NCBI RefSeq assembly: GCF_041956535.1
Contig: NW_027192208.1
Coordinates: 273,036 to 337,035 of the forward strand
Direction: 5' to 3'
Source: Calcarisporiella thermophila CBS 279.70
Lineage: Eukaryota > Calcarisporiellomycota
Length of the DNA stretch: 64,000 nucleotides
Shown in pieces: positions 1-14,400 of the stretch. The translations under genes and the position numbers were made by a program. The notes beneath the pieces are model-generated. The model saw only the letters and a list, made by a program, of their open reading frames with translations, searched no databases and had not been told where the DNA came from. Position 1 is the stretch's first letter. Each line of letters starts with the position of its first letter.

Positions 1-4
1 AACA

Positions 5-1603
5 ATGGCCGCAAAAGAAGGGGCGGCAATGGCGGCATTGGTGGTTCCTCTCTATTATCGCTCCCTTATTCTTGTGATTGTTGCCATAGTAGGATGGGGA
101 TTGAATATTCAGATATTGGGCTATTACCACATTGACGTTCCCTCCCTGGTTTATTCTCCACGATATGGCAAATCAATAACTCGGAATCCGCATCGAGCCA
201 TGTATATCATTGGAACTGCCATGACAATATTTGTCGGATTAAGCAGCTGGTTCTTTTGGAACACTGTCAGGAACCGTTTTACACTTGCCTTTGTCGATGC
301 ACCAGCCGGAAAGCCTCCTGTATTAGACGTTGGATCGCGTTGGTTGCCGATGACATGCTACTTAATTATCCTATTCATCGCTGCATGCCCTCTTAATGTT
401 CTGTTCAGAAATGAGCGTATACAGTTTTGGAGGTGAGTCTAACTACCAGCATTTTGGAGTTCAGTTCGATATTCATTGTTTTATTTGTTTCTGTAGAGCA
501 CTCTTTCGATGTTTCTCTTTAAGCCTGCGTCAGGAGATCTATTTTGCTGATATTTTATTTGCTGATTATCTCACAAGCTTTGCTCGGGTATTCGCGGATT
601 TGTACGGAACTGGGTGTGCATTTGTATCTCTCAACCGTAACGCTAACGATATCCTTGACCCAAGTTCGAATTATTGCCATCAACGAGTGGTTGGGCCTAT
701 TCTTATGGCGTAGGTACCCTCCTTTATGTCTCCCCCGCATTTATCTAATGTGCAAGCGGAATGAATTTAATGATTCGTTTTCTGTTTTCCCATAGCGTCC
801 CATATTTAATTCGCCTCCGCCAATGTATATGCGAATATCGTGCTTCGCGATATGCGAACCAGCGCCACTTATATAACGCAATTAAGTATGCCACTTCGCT
901 GCCCGTCATCCTATTTTCCGCGCTCCAAACTAGTGAAGGTAGCAGCGGGAGGGTGGTGCTCGATGGGGGTGAGGAGGCCATGGTTTCAACATCAACCACT
1001 TTTTATCTTTGGTATGTGGCTCATTGAGTGCAAGAGTCCTTCTGCTTGATCCTATATCAGCTAACTCCTTTTTCCATTTCCAGGCTCTTTTTCGTTTGCA
1101 TTAATTCAGCCTACTCGTTTTATTGGGATGTTTTCGTGGATTGGAGCGCTCTAGTTCCGGCTGATCCTGCCTATGACGCCACCCCCAATAATAGCCCGGC
1201 TACCGAGCTGATGGATACTTCTGCCTCGGGCACTTCCATCACTATCTCGTCGACCTCGCCCACCCCTCGATATTCCCACGACCGGCAAGATTACTTCAAG
1301 CCTGCAAAGAGCAACCTGGGCTCGAAGGGCAGCTCACGGGGAAGATGGTGGCTAAGGCTTCGGCCAAATCTTCAATTCGGTGATCCGGTAATATATTACC
1401 TAGCGATCGTGTCGAACTTTCTGCTGCGCACAACATGGAGTTTAAAACTCTCCACGCACTTGCGTATCGAAAATCTGGAGGGCGGCGTGTTTTTCATGGA
1501 GCTGCTGGAGATTGTGAGAAGGTGGATGTGGATCTTCTTCCGCATAGAAAATGCATACTTGTCTCGGCCAGGGACGCTCATAGAAATACCAACCATTAGA
1601 TAG
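5..1603 (+). CDS. ERD1: Erd1-like EXS-domain Golgi membrane protein
   Basis: The family acts in the Golgi in retention of ER luminal proteins, glycosyltransferase recycling and phosphate recovery. Exons that join in frame are 5-432, 497-709, 796-1011 and 1084 onward. The first exon has two or three membrane segments after a short N-terminus. Family motifs include FADILFADYLTSFARVFADL in exon 2 and the closing EXS signature around RRWMWIFFRIEN. A Ser/Thr-rich insert lies near nt 1190-1300. The start is the first in-frame ATG, but the window begins only 4 bases upstream, so a longer N-terminus is possible. The 3' end is uncertain: direct reading stops at 1603. A last intron (a GC donor after FRIEN near 1549, or a weak GT donor at about 1562) could join to an exon at 1639 that ends near 1683. 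Family assignment is from remembered motif similarity. Confidence 0.75.
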
Positions 1604-1683
1604 CCTGTAATAAAAGTTTCCTGACGTTTTGCTTTTAGTTTTATGGTCCTGCGGCTCCTCCATTTGAGCTGCCGCCTGTCTAG

Positions 1684-2308
1684 CGGCCTTAACTTCTTTC
1701 TTAAATTCTGAGAATAATCCGGGTCAATGCGAGAAGCCAAAAACGTGGGGATGCTTGATGGGGCATGATAGTCGATCGGGAAAAGATCCGATGGGCAGAA
1801 GATTAGGGCCTGCTTAAGTAAACAAAGGGCGCAAGGTTGGAGCGCCGGCGCCTGGGCTAAGGCCGGTGGGGCGCCATCGATGGGGCTGTTCTGGCCGGGC
1901 GGAGGCGGGGGGGGGGGGCCTTGCGTGCTGCGAGTTATCGCTGGTGCATTTGGAGCCATTATCTAAGGTTTCAGATACGAAAAATTTTGATCGCGAAGTT
2001 GGGAAGCCTGGGAATTTTCGAGGGCACAAAACAACAAAAACGAACGAAGTGTCAAGAATTTTACGCTAAATTTGGGGGCCGGTGGTTGGTTATCGCGTCT
2101 TTCTCAGTCAAAATTAATTTTGGGTAGAAGGAAAAAGGAAAAGGCCCCAACATTTTATGCGTATAAATATATATATTACTGCACAGCAGGTTGTGTTTAT
2201 TTTCCTCCTTGTTTTTTTATTGCCTCGCTTGACACTAGCGCACTCGTCATCGCGCACCAGCTAACCGTAGTCATCACGTTGAGGAAAGAGATCAAGAAAA
2301 GGAAGTGA

Positions 2309-2340
<32 letters not shown>

Positions 2341-2464
2341 ACACACACACTCGCCTTGAAGCTCGTTCCTTTTTCTTTATTTTATGACCCTCTGCTAGCT
2401 GTTTTTTTTTCTTGTCTTTATACTTTTCTCGATAGAACTTTTATCATATTAATCCTATACCATC
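1684..2464. other. Spacer and FAS promoter region
   Basis: This is the noncoding interval between the Erd1-like gene and FAS. It holds a G-rich run near 1906-1918, a CA microsatellite, and a pyrimidine-rich stretch (2370-2460) just before the FAS start codon. Open frames crossing it on the minus strand are short, lack family motifs and overlap the end of the upstream gene, so no gene is called. Confidence 0.6.
2309..2350. repeat. (AC)n microsatellite in the FAS upstream region
   Basis: There are about twenty AC dinucleotides with one interruption (ATAC), some 115 bp before the FAS start codon. It probably lies in the promoter or 5' UTR. Length polymorphism is expected, but no function can be read from it. 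Confidence 0.95.
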
Positions 2465-5400
2465 ATGAACGCTTCGCAACCCCTTCGTCCTCTTGTCATT
2501 CAGAGCAACTCTGTCGAGGTTTCGTTCCTCGTCTCCGCCGATCTTTGGGTGGCCGCCGAGCAGCTCCGTGACGAATTTCGTGCCAGCCAGCCGCCCTCCG
2601 CTATGAAGGACACCCAATCCGCCGAGATTGAGGAGCAAACTACCGAGATGGAGCTCGCTGCCCAGTTCCTGAAGTTTGTAATCCAGCGTCTCTCGCAAGA
2701 GAGCCAGTTTGTCGCCGTGGCGCGTACTATCTTCTTCGACTTTAAGCAGCGCTTCCTGCGGTCCAATGAGGTCCATGCCGTTACCCGCGACCTTCCGCTT
2801 GAGAGTCGCGTGACCATTGTGCAGGCTTACTATGCTGCATTTGTTGCTCTACGCAATGCCGGAGCAATCAAGCCCGACGAACTGTCCGGGCTTAAATCGG
2901 CTCTCTTTGACGCTGCCTCCAAAGGCGACGCATCACTCTTTGCTGTGTTCGGTGGCCAGGGCAACATTGAAGAATACTTTGATGAGCTCCGCAATATCTA
3001 CAGCACCTACGACGGCCTCGTTTTGCCATTCCTTACCAAAATGTCTGCTGTTCTTCGCGAACACGCCAAGAGCAGCGAGGCCAGCGTTTTCCACTCAAAA
3101 GGCCTCGATGTCATGCGCTGGCTAGAAAACCCCGAGTCCTTGCCCGATCTCTCCTACCTTGTTTCGGCGCCTGTAAGTCTTCCACTCATTGGGCTGACCC
3201 AGCTGTTGCATTATTTGGTGGTGTTCAAGATCCTTGATATGACCCCCGATCAAGTTCGCCGCTCTTTTCTCGGTAAGCTGAACCATTGATATTAAAACCG
3301 AGCATTGAAAGTTTCGCTAACTTAATCTGACATGGCCATCTTTAGGTGCGACCGGTCATAGCCAGGGAATCATTACGGCGGTCGCCATCGCTGCGTCTGG
3401 GACCGAGGATGAGTTCTTCCTTAATTCAGAAAAGGCTCTTGGTCTTCTTTTCTGGATCGGAACCCGCTCCCAGCAGATTTTCCCTCCCACCACCCTGAAT
3501 CCTGCCATTCTCCAAGACTCTCTCTCCAACAACGAAGGCAACCCTACCCCAATGCTTGCCATAGCCAACCTCCGACTAGAGCAAGTACAAAAGCACATTG
3601 AGGCCACAAATCTCCACTTGCCACCGGAACGTCAAATCCACATTTCGCTCTACAACGGCCCTCGCTCGTTCGTTTGCACCGCTCCCCCCCAGTCTCTATA
3701 CGGATTAAATCTAAGTCTGCGCAAACTCAAGGCTCCTACCGGTCTGGAGCAGTCTAGGGTGCCCTTCTCCCAGCGTAAAATTCGCTTCACCAACCGCTTC
3801 CTCCCCATCACCGCACCATTCCACAGTCGTTACCTCGATGGTGTGACCGATTTGCTCGCCAAAGATGTTGAGCGCTGCGGCCTCAACTTCGCAAAGGCCG
3901 ATCTTGCAATTCCAGTGTTTGGCACCGATACTGGCCGTGATCTCCGCGAAAGCGACAACATCACCATGGATTTGATCAATCAAATCTGCGCGCTCCCTGT
4001 TTATTGGGAGAAGGCGACCGTGATGCCCAATCTCACCCACATTGTTGACTTTGGTCCCGGTGGTGTTTCGGGCATCGGTGGTTTGACCCACCGAAATAAG
4101 GAGGGCACCGGAGTGCAAGTGATTCTTGCTGGTGCGTTTGAGGGCGGAAACAAGGAGCTCAGCTACAAGGCCGACTTGTTCGACACCAACCTCTCTTCCA
4201 TTCGATACAGCATGAATTGGGCTAAAGAATTCAGACCCAAACTCGTCAAGTTATCTTGGTACGAAGGGGTCATACTGCTGCTTCCGATTTGTGAATGATC
4301 ACTAACTTAAACTCTTTGCATCCACTAGCAATGGCAAGATTCATGTGGACACCCCCATGTCTCGTCTTCTTGGAAAACCTCCGCTCATGGTCGCTGGCAT
4401 GACCCCTTCGACCGTGAACGAGCAATTTGTCTCCGCTGTATTGAACGCCGGCTACCACGTTGAGCTGGCAGGTGGTGGCCACTATAGCGAGAAGATGCTC
4501 CGCGAGAAGGTCGACAAAATTATGAAACTTACCAATCCAGGGGAGGGAATTACCCTCAACATCCTCTACCTCAATCCTCGCCAGTGGGGCTTCCAGTATC
4601 CGCTTGTTCAAGTGATGCGCAGAGAAGGGTATCCGATGGAAGGAATTTGTATCGGCGCTGGTGTCCCCTCACTTGACGTGGCCAATGAAATTATTGAAAA
4701 CTTGCGCAATGCTGGTTTACGCCATGTCGCCTTCAAACCGGGAGCGACCGAAGCCATCCGTCAGGTGGTTCAAATTGCCGCCGCCAACCCGACCATGCCC
4801 ATCATTCTTCAGTGGACGGGAGGACGCGCGGGAGGTCATCACTCGTTTGAAGATTTCCACCAGCCCATCCTCGAAACCTACGCGGCCATCCGTCGCCACC
4901 CGAATATCGTGCTGGTGGCAGGCTCTGGTTTTGGCGGCGCAGATGATAGCTTGCCCTATCTCACTGGTGATTGGTCCGTCCGATTCGATTACCCGCCCAT
5001 GCCTTTTGATGGAGTGCTGTTTGGCTCTCGCATGATGGTCGCAAAAGAAGGACTTGCTGCCCTGGCTGTGAAAGAGGCCATCGTGGCTGCCCCTGGCATT
5101 GAAGATCACGAATGGGAAAAGACATATCAGGTATGTATATGATTTGATTGAATCAGTGCGCTTGACTCAAGCTAATCCGCCTCTGAACCTGCCCTTCTTT
5201 TAGGGTGCCGCTGGTGGCATTATCACTGTCCGCTCCGAGTTGGGTGAGCCTATTCATAAGTTGGCTACCCGTGGCGTCCTTCTCTGGAAGGAGCTCGATG
5301 ACACAATTTTCAACCTGCCTAAAGAAAAACGCGGCCCAGCTCTCATCGCCAAGCGGGACTATATTATTAAGCGACTCAACGCCGACTTCCAGAAAGTATG

Positions 5401-8400
5401 GTTCGGCAAGAAAGCGAGCGGTGAGCCCGCTGACCTCCAGGACATGACCTATGGAGAGGTGGTACGCAGAATGGCTGAGCTCATGTACGTCAAGGAGCGA
5501 TGGATCGACCGCTCCCTACGAGACCTTGTGGGAGACTTTTTGCGCCGTGTTGAAGAACGTTTCTCGACAGTCTCGAAGCTGTCCATACTGCAATCCTACA
5601 ACCAAATCGACGAGCCTGAGCCGTTCATCTCAGAGTTCGTCAAGGCCTATCCACTTGCTGATGAGCAACTGTTGACATCGGAGGATGTGTTCCATTTCCT
5701 CACACTTTGCCAACGTCGCGGGCAAAAACCTGTTCCATTCATCCCGGTGCTTGACAATGATTTCGAGGTTTGGTTCAAGAAGGACTCGCTTTGGCAGGCG
5801 GAAGACCTTGACTCCGTTGTGGACCAGGATGTCGGGCGTGTTTGCATTCTGCAAGGCCCAGTAGCGGCTCGCCACTCCACCGTGGCTAACGAGCCTGTGG
5901 CGGACATTCTTGGCAAGATTTATGAAAATCAAATTGCCAGCCTCAAGAGTCGCTACTATGCAGATGATGAGTCTCAAATTCCAGCCGTCGAGTATCTCGG
6001 TGGATTCAAAGGCGACGAATCCACAACCAAATGGAATGAGAGCTCCGAGCTTGTCATTGAGACACCCGATAATGAGGCTGTGCTTCCCTCTATCGAAGAG
6101 TGGATCGATTCTCTCTGTGGCCCCACTGCCAACTGGCTCCGGGCTCTTCTCACTGCCCAATTCATTTTGCAAGGCAAGCGCATTGCTGACAACAGCTTGC
6201 GCCGCGTTTTCCGCCCGCGCATCGGGCAAACTGCCATTGTAAAATTGCACCAGAACCAGATACAATCGATCCGTATTCTCGACAAGCGGCACTGGAGCGC
6301 CTCCTCCAAGAAGGAGCCCACCCCCTGCATCGAGGCCAAAATCGTTGGGCGTCGAATTGAAGTGACCCTCTTCGAAAAATGTGATAGTGAGCTTATTCCT
6401 TTCACACTCCTCTTCGATTACCACCCTGAAACCGGATATGCACCTATCCGTGAGGTGATGGAAGGCCGCAACGACCGCATTAAGCAGTTCTATGCCCGTC
6501 TCTGGTTCCGTGGTGACGAAGCCATCCCGGACTCCGTGCACGGTTCAATCGTGTGTCGTGGCGAACGTGTGGAGCCCCGTTCCATCGCAGAGTTCTGTCA
6601 ATCGGTTGGCAACCAGGCCGAGCTCTACATCAGCCGCGGACAAAAGATCGCGACTGCTGCCCCCATGGATTTCGCCATTGTTGTAGGCTGGAAAGCTATT
6701 ATCAAGGCAATCTTCCCGCGCACCATTGATGGGGATCTACTGAAACTAGTGCATTTGTCCAATGGTTTCCGCATGATCGACGGCGCTGAACCACTCCGCC
6801 AGGGCGACGTAGTGGACACCGTGGCTGAAATCAATGCCGTGGTGAATAGCGAGTCGGGCAAGACCGTCGAAGTACGGGGAGTCCTCTACCGGGAGGAAAA
6901 ACCAGTGATGGAGGTGACCTCGCGCTTCTTCTACCGGGGTCAATTCTCCGACTTTGAGCACACCTTCCAGAAGACGAACGAGACTCCGATGAAAGTTACG
7001 CTCAACTCTTCGAAAGACATTGCGGTGCTGCGCTCCAAGGAATGGTTCCACTGGAGCAATGAGCAGGTGGAACTCTCCCCCGGCTCCTCGCTCATCTTCC
7101 GTCTCAATAGCCACGTGGAGTTCAAGAACCGTGCCATCTTCTCAAAGGTACGCACCACCGGTGTGGTGTGCATGCAGATCTCCACCAAAGAAATTGTTCA
7201 AGTGGCCACTGTGGAGTATGAGGCTGGAGAGTCGCACGGCAATCCCGTGATGGAATACCTCCGCCGCCACGGCGTGCAAATCGAGCAGCCAGTGCATTTC
7301 GAGAACGGTGGCTATTCGGTGATGCCAGATATGTCAATCTTCTCGTCGGCAGTGCATGCCCCAGCCTCCAATGAGCCCTATGCTCGGGTCTCGGGTGACT
7401 TGAATCCCATCCATGTCAACCCTTACTTTGCCGACCTTGCCAATCTGCCGGGAACCATCACCCACGGTATGTGGACCTCCGCATCCACTCGCAAGTTTGT
7501 GGAAATCTTCGCTGCGGACAACCGGCCTCCGCGTGTTACTGCTTACGACGTCACCTTCCTCGACATGGTGTTGCCCACTGACCGCCTAGAGACGAAGCTC
7601 TCCCATGTCGGAATGAAGAACGGAAAGAAGATCATCAAGGTCGAGACTGTCAATCAGCACAACGTCAAGGTGCTTGAGGGCACTGCCGAGATTGACCAAC
7701 CGACAACCGCCTATGTGTTCACTGGCCAAGGCTCGCAAGAGCAAGGCATGGGAATGGCGCTCTACGAGAGTTCGCCTGTCGCCAAGGAAATTTGGGATCG
7801 CGCCGATCGCCACTTCCTTACCAACTACGGCTTTTCCATTATTGATATTGTGCGCAACAATCCCAAGGAGAAGACCATTCACTTTGGTGGACCAAAGGGC
7901 AAAGCTATTCGGCACAATTACCAGAGTATGACCTACGATGTGGTGGACGAGAGTGGGGAAATTCGCACCCTCCCTCTCTTCCCTGGGATCACCGAGAACA
8001 CCGCATTCTACACCTTCAACTCGCCTACTGGTCTACTCTCCGCAACGCAATTCACTCAGCCCGCACTCACATTGATGGAGAAGGCTGCCTTTGAGGATAT
8101 GCGCTCCAAAGGGTTGATCACTCAGAACTGTGCATTTGCCGGTCACTCTCTTGGTGAATACTCTGCTTTAGCTTCCATTGGTGACGTGCTCCCCATTGAA
8201 TCCCTCGTCGACGTCGTGTTCTATCGTGGTATGACCATGCAGTCAGCCGTGAAGCGGGATGCTCAAGGCCGTTCGAACTATGGGATGTGTGCTGTGAATC
8301 CCAGTCGTGTGTCGCGCTCGTTCAATGAAACTGCTCTCCGCTGGGTGATTGATGCGATTGCTCGTCAGAGCAATGGCCTCCTTGAAATTGTCAACTTCAA

Positions 8401-11400
8401 CGTTGAAAACTGGCAATATGTCGCTGCTGGTGAGCTCTCCAACCTCGACGCGCTTGCCAATGTTCTCAACTTCCTTAAGCTTCAGAAGATTGATCTTCAG
8501 AAGTTACTCGAGACAATGTCGCTTGACCAGGTCCGACAGCAGCTCTCAACCATCGTTGAGAATGCGCTCGAAAAGGCCAACAGTAAAAAGGACAAGGATG
8601 GCTTCGTCACACTTGAACGCGGCTTCGCGACCATCCCGTTGCGCGGGATCGATGTGCCCTTCCACTCCAGCTTCTTACTGCGCGGTGTAGCTCCATTCCG
8701 TTCCTATCTTGCCAAGAAGATCAATCCCACGGATGTCAATGTTAATCAGTTGGTTGGGAAATATATCCCTAACTTGACAGCAAAACCATTCAGCATTGCC
8801 AAGTCGTACGTTGAGGGCGTGTTCGAGCAGACTTCCTCACCTCGCCTCAGCCGTGTGCTCCGTCATTGGTCCGACGAGAAGTATTCCACCGCTGCCCAGC
8901 AACAGCGACTTGGCTATATCCTTCTCGTAGAGTTGCTTGCCTATCAGTTTGCATCCCCTGTACGTTGGATTGAAACTCAAGATCAGCTCTTCAAGGAGTT
9001 TGGCGTCGAGCGCATGATTGAGATTGGCCCGTCTCCTACCCTCGCTGGAATGGCCCAACGTACCCTCAGCCTTAAGTATGAGGCCTACGATGATGCTTTG
9101 ACAAATCAGCGTGCAATGCTGTGCTACTCTAAGGACGCCAAGGAGATTTACTATGCGGTTGATCCACCAGTTGAGGAGGCTCCCTCTGCTGAAACCGCCG
9201 CTCCCGCTGCTGCCGCTCCTCAGGCTTCTGCTCCAGCCGCTGCACCGGTTGCTGCTGCTCCGGCCGCTGCCCCCTCTGGCCCCGCTGCACCTGTGAGCGA
9301 TGAGCCTGTTAAGGCCTCTGAAGTCTTGTTTGCTATCATTGCCCAGAAACTGAAGAAGTCCATCGACGAAATCCCACCGTCCAAGGCCATTCGTGATCTA
9401 GTTGGAGGCAAGTCCACCCTCCAAAACGAAATCTTGGGTGATCTGCAAAAGGAGTTTGCCAATGCTCCCGAGAAGGCTGAGGAGACCCCTCTTGATGAGC
9501 TTGCAGCCCAACTCTCCGGGACCTTCACTGGTTCTCTTGGCAAGCATTCATCTAGCCTTATCTCCCGAATGGTCAGCGCGAAGATGCCTGGTGGTTTTGG
9601 TCTTTCCAATGTTCGAAACTACTTCTCGACCACTTATGGCCTTGGACCCCAGCGCACCGATTCTGCCCTCTTGGTCGGTATTACTATGGAGCCTGCACAG
9701 CGCCTTGGATCTGAAGCTGATGCTAAATCTTGGCTCGATACCGTGGCACAGGCCTATGCCAAGCGTGCTGGCATTAGCCTGAGTTCCGGAGGGTCTGGTG
9801 GCGCAAGCGGGGCTGGTGGTGCAGTTGCTGTAATCAACAGCGAGGAGTTCAACCAGATGCGCGCCAAACAAGATTCGCTCGTTCGCCAGCAACTGGCCGT
9901 TCTCGCTCGCTATCTCGGCATCGACCTGCGCGAAGGCCACAAACGCTTCGAGGAGGCGCATAAGTCGAACGAAAAACTCCAAGCTGAACTTGATTCCTGG
10001 GTTGCTGAGCACGGAGAAGAATATGCTGAGGGCATTCGCCCCGTCTTTAGCGCTCTCAAGGCCCGCCGTTACGACTCCTACTGGAACTGGGTGCGTCAGG
10101 ATGCACTTGGTCTCTTCTACGATATCATTTTTGGACGCCTAACGAGCGTCGATCGTGAGGTGACTGCACAATGCATTCACGTGATGAACCGTGCCAACCC
10201 TGAGTTCCTCCGATACATGAAATACCATATTGATAACTGCCCTGAGGAACGTGGCGATACATATCACCTCGCAAAATCGCTCGCCAAAACTCTCTTTGAG
10301 AACTGTCAAGAAGTTCTTAATGTCGCTCCAGTGTACAAGGATGGTAAGACTTGAGGCTTTTGTTTGGGAAAATCGTTGATGAGCTCCCACTAATATTCAA
10401 CTCTACTTTTTAATTAGTTACATTCCCTACTGGTCCCAAGACCACTGTCACTGAGAGAGGAGATATTGTGTACAAGGAAGTGCATCGTCCAAATTGTCGC
10501 AAGTTGGCTCATTACGTCAAAGACATGGCTGCGGGTAGCAAGGTGACTGAATATCCAAATCGTGAAAAGGTCGCCCATAATCTGGCACAGATGTACAAGA
10601 TCATGAAGAGCCAGAACCGCATGAAGAAGAGCAATAAGCTTGCAATCCGATCACTTTATGGCGAGGTGATTCGTGCTCTCTCCATTTCAAGCTCTGTGCT
10701 CAAAGAAAAGAGCCGCCGCCAGCGCCGTGTCTCGACAAGCTTCAGTGCTGAACACATTAAACGCACCACCAAAGAGCCTAAGAACGAGACCATTCCGTTC
10801 CTCCATCTCAAGCGCCGCGATCCTCAGGACCCGAGTAGCTGGCGTTTCAACAGCAAACTCACCAACGTGTACCTCGACGTTATGATGAACATGGCTCAGA
10901 ACGGTTGCACCTTCGAGTCGAAGAACGTCCTATTGACTGGATGCGGCAATGGCTCCATTGGTGCCGAGGTACTTAAGGGCTTGCTTTCCGGTGGTGCTCG
11001 CGTGGTTGTGACAACTTCCCGTTTCAGCCGTGAAGCAACTGAATATTATCAATCCATCTATCAACGACATGGATCGAAGGATAGCTGCTTGATTGTGGTG
11101 CCATTCAATCAAGGCTCGAAGCAAGACGTCGAGGCGCTTGTCGACTATATCTACAACCCAGACCCACGTCGCGGGCTGGGCTGGGACCTTGATTTTGTGA
11201 TTCCGTTCGCGGCTATTTCGGAGAATGGACGAGAGATTGACTCCATTGACTCTCGCTCCGAATTGGCTCATCGTATTCTGTTGACCAACCTCTTGCGTTT
11301 GCTTGGAGCCATCAAGGCCCGCAAACAGGCCAGCGGTTTTGACACCCGTCCCGCCCAAGTGATCCTCCCTCTCTCGCCTAACCACGGCACTTTTGGTAAT

Positions 11401-14400
11401 GACGGTCTTTACGGTGAGTCCAAGATCGCCCTAGAGACACTCTTCAATCGTTGGTACTCGGAGAGCTGGGCATCTTATCTTGTCATTGCTGGTGCTGTCA
11501 TTGGTTGGACACGAGGCACTGGCTTGATGAGCGCAAACAATATTGTTGCGGAAGGTCTTGAGCGTCTTGGAGTGCGCACTTTCTCTACGCAGGAAATGGC
11601 GTTCAACATTCTCGGTTTGATGCACCCGACCATTGTTGATCTCTGCCAATCGGAGCCTGTGTGGGCCGATCTCAATGGCGGCTTCCAATTCATTCCCAAG
11701 GTCAATGAATATCTGAAGAGTCTTCGCCAAGAGCTTCAAGAAACCTCTGAGATTAGACGGGCCATCGTCAAAGAGACTGCTCTTGATGAACAAGCTGTTC
11801 GTGGCGCGGAGGCCGAGCGTCGCCATCGTCCTCAGAACATCACCCCTCGTGCAAATATGCGCTTCCCATTCCCAGGTCTCAAGAAGTTCCGCGAGCTCAA
11901 CCACTTGTCACATTTGCGCGGCATGCTCGACCTCGAGAAAGTTGTAGTCATCACTGGATTCGGTGAAGTTGGCCCTTGGGGTAACTCGCGCACTCGCTGG
12001 GAGATCGAGGCCAAAGGCGAGTTCTCCCTTGAAGGCTGCATTGAGCTTGCTTGGATCATGGGTCTAATCCGCCACCACCATGGCCCTCTGAAGAACGGCA
12101 CCCAATACTCTGGTTGGGTGGACGCTCTTACTGGAGAACCAGTTCAAGATCTTGACATCAAATCACGCTACGAAAAACAAATCCTCGATCACACCGGCAT
12201 CCGTCTGATTGAACCTGAGCTCTTTGATGGCTACAATCCGGAGAAGAAGGGTCTGATGCAGGAGGTGGTGATTGATCATGATCTTGAACCCTTTGAGTGC
12301 AGCAAGGAAGAGGCGATGCAATTCAAGCTTCAGCACGGAGATAAAGTTGATGTTTGGGAGGCCTCCGAAGGAGATCAGTGGGTTGCTCGCTTCAAGAAGG
12401 GCGCAGCCCTCTTTGTTCCTAAGGCCCTTCGATTCGATCGCCTTGTTGCTGGTCAAGTTCCCACAGGATGGGATGCTCTACGCTACGGTGTGCCCAAAGA
12501 AATCGTCGAGCAAGTTGACAAAATTACCCTCTACGTGCTCGTCTCTACTGTGGAGGCTTTGGTGGCTTCTGGTATCACCGACCCATACGAGTTCTATCAG
12601 TATGTGCACATCAGTGAAGTTGGCAACACTGCTGGCTCCGGTATCGGTGGTATGCAATCACTTCGCAAGATGTACAAGGACCGATTCCTTGATAAGCCGG
12701 TGCAAAAGGACATTTTGCAAGAGACTTTCATCAACACTATGCCTGCTTGGGTGAACATGTTGCTGCTCTCATCTGCTGGCCCAATCAAGACACCAGTCGG
12801 CGCATGCGCAACCGCTGCCGAATCGATTGAGATTGGTACTGAGACCATTCTCTCAGGCAAGGCCAAGATTGTGATCGTGGGTGGCTACGATGACTTCCAA
12901 GAAGAGGGGTCGTACGAGTTTGCCAACATGAAGGCCACGAGCAATGCTCTTGAGGAGATGGAGCGCGGCCGTACTCCACGTGAAATGAGCCGTCCCGCAA
13001 CCTCCACCCGGTCCGGATTTATGGAGTCGCAGGGTGCCGGTATTGAGATCTTAATGCAGGCCAAGCTTGCAATCGAGATGGGTGTTCCCATCTACGGTAT
13101 TGTCGCTCTTACCAACACTGCAACTGACAAGGAAGGCCGTTCGATCCCTGCGCCTGGCCAAGGTATTCTCACTACTGCCCGCGAAGTACCTGGCCTCGTT
13201 AATTCTCCCCTCCTTGATATTAAATACCGTGCTCGTCAGCTTCGTCAGCGTCGCCAGCAGATCAAACAGTGGGTTGAAGCTGAATATTCTTTCATTCGCG
13301 AGGAACTCGAGGCTCTCAAGGCTGCAGATCAACTTGAAGTTCCTGAGGACGAATGGCTACGTGAGCGTACAGCTCACCTTGAGCACGAGGCTCGCCGTCA
13401 AGAAAAGGAGGCGTTGAATACTTGGGGCAATGAGTTCTGGCGTCGCGACCCACGCATCGCTCCCATCCGTGGTGCTCTTGCAAGCTTCGGCCTAACTGTA
13501 GACGATATTGGCGTGTGCTCCTTCCATGGCACAAGCACCAAGGCCAACGACAAGAATGAGTCGGATGTGGTCAACAAGCAATTCGCTCATCTTGGACGCA
13601 CACCAGGCAACGCATGCCCTTCGATCTTCCAGAAGTGGCTCACTGGTCACCCTAAGGGAGCTGCGGCCTCCTGGCAGATCAACGGTGTATTACAAGTCCT
13701 GCAGTCCGGTATCATCCCGGGCAACAGGAATGCCGATAATATTGATGAGGTGATGCGCAAATTCGAGTATATCCTCTACCCAAGCCGCAGCATCCAAACA
13801 GATGGTGTCAAAGCTGGGTTGATCAAATCTCTCGGCTTCGGCCAAGCATGTGGTGAAGTGTTGATCATCCACCCTGACTACGTGCTTGGTGCCCTCGAGG
13901 AAGCAGACTACGAGGCATACTGCCAGAAGAATTCCCGACGCCAAGCTCGGGCTTATCGATTCCTTCATGACAGCCTTACTGGAGTCGCTCCATTGGTTCA
14001 GGTCAAGAATAGCCCGCCTTACCCTGAGGACTTGGAGTCGTCCGTTTATCTATCATCAACCGCCCGTGCGACCTATGACCCAGCGAAAAAGACTTGGGCG
14101 TTCACACGGGACTCTCTCCGCCCCCAGCCTATCGGCACTAATGCAGGAGCGACTATGACTCGCCAAGTCCTTGAAAATCTAGCAAAAGACCAGGTTCCAG
14201 CGGCTGCCGAGGGTATACGCCGAGGTGTTGGAGTGGATGTGCAGCTCATTGCTGAAGTAAATACAGAGAACCAGACCTTCCTTGAGCGCAATTTCACCGA
14301 GAGCGAGCTCGCATACGCACGCTCTCGCCCTGACCCGCGATCGAGCTTGTGCGGATTGTGGAGTGCTAAGGAGAGTGTGGTTAAGTGCCTTTCACAGCTG

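Noticed and set aside
1396-1959. Minus-strand frame of 187 codons overlapping the end of the Erd1-like gene
   Set aside because: Low-complexity Pro/Ala product, antisense to a recognisable EXS-domain end, with no motif of its own.
5630-6541. Long antisense frame (303 codons) inside FAS
   Set aside because: A shadow of the highly biased FAS codon usage on the opposite strand; several other antisense FAS frames are of the same kind.
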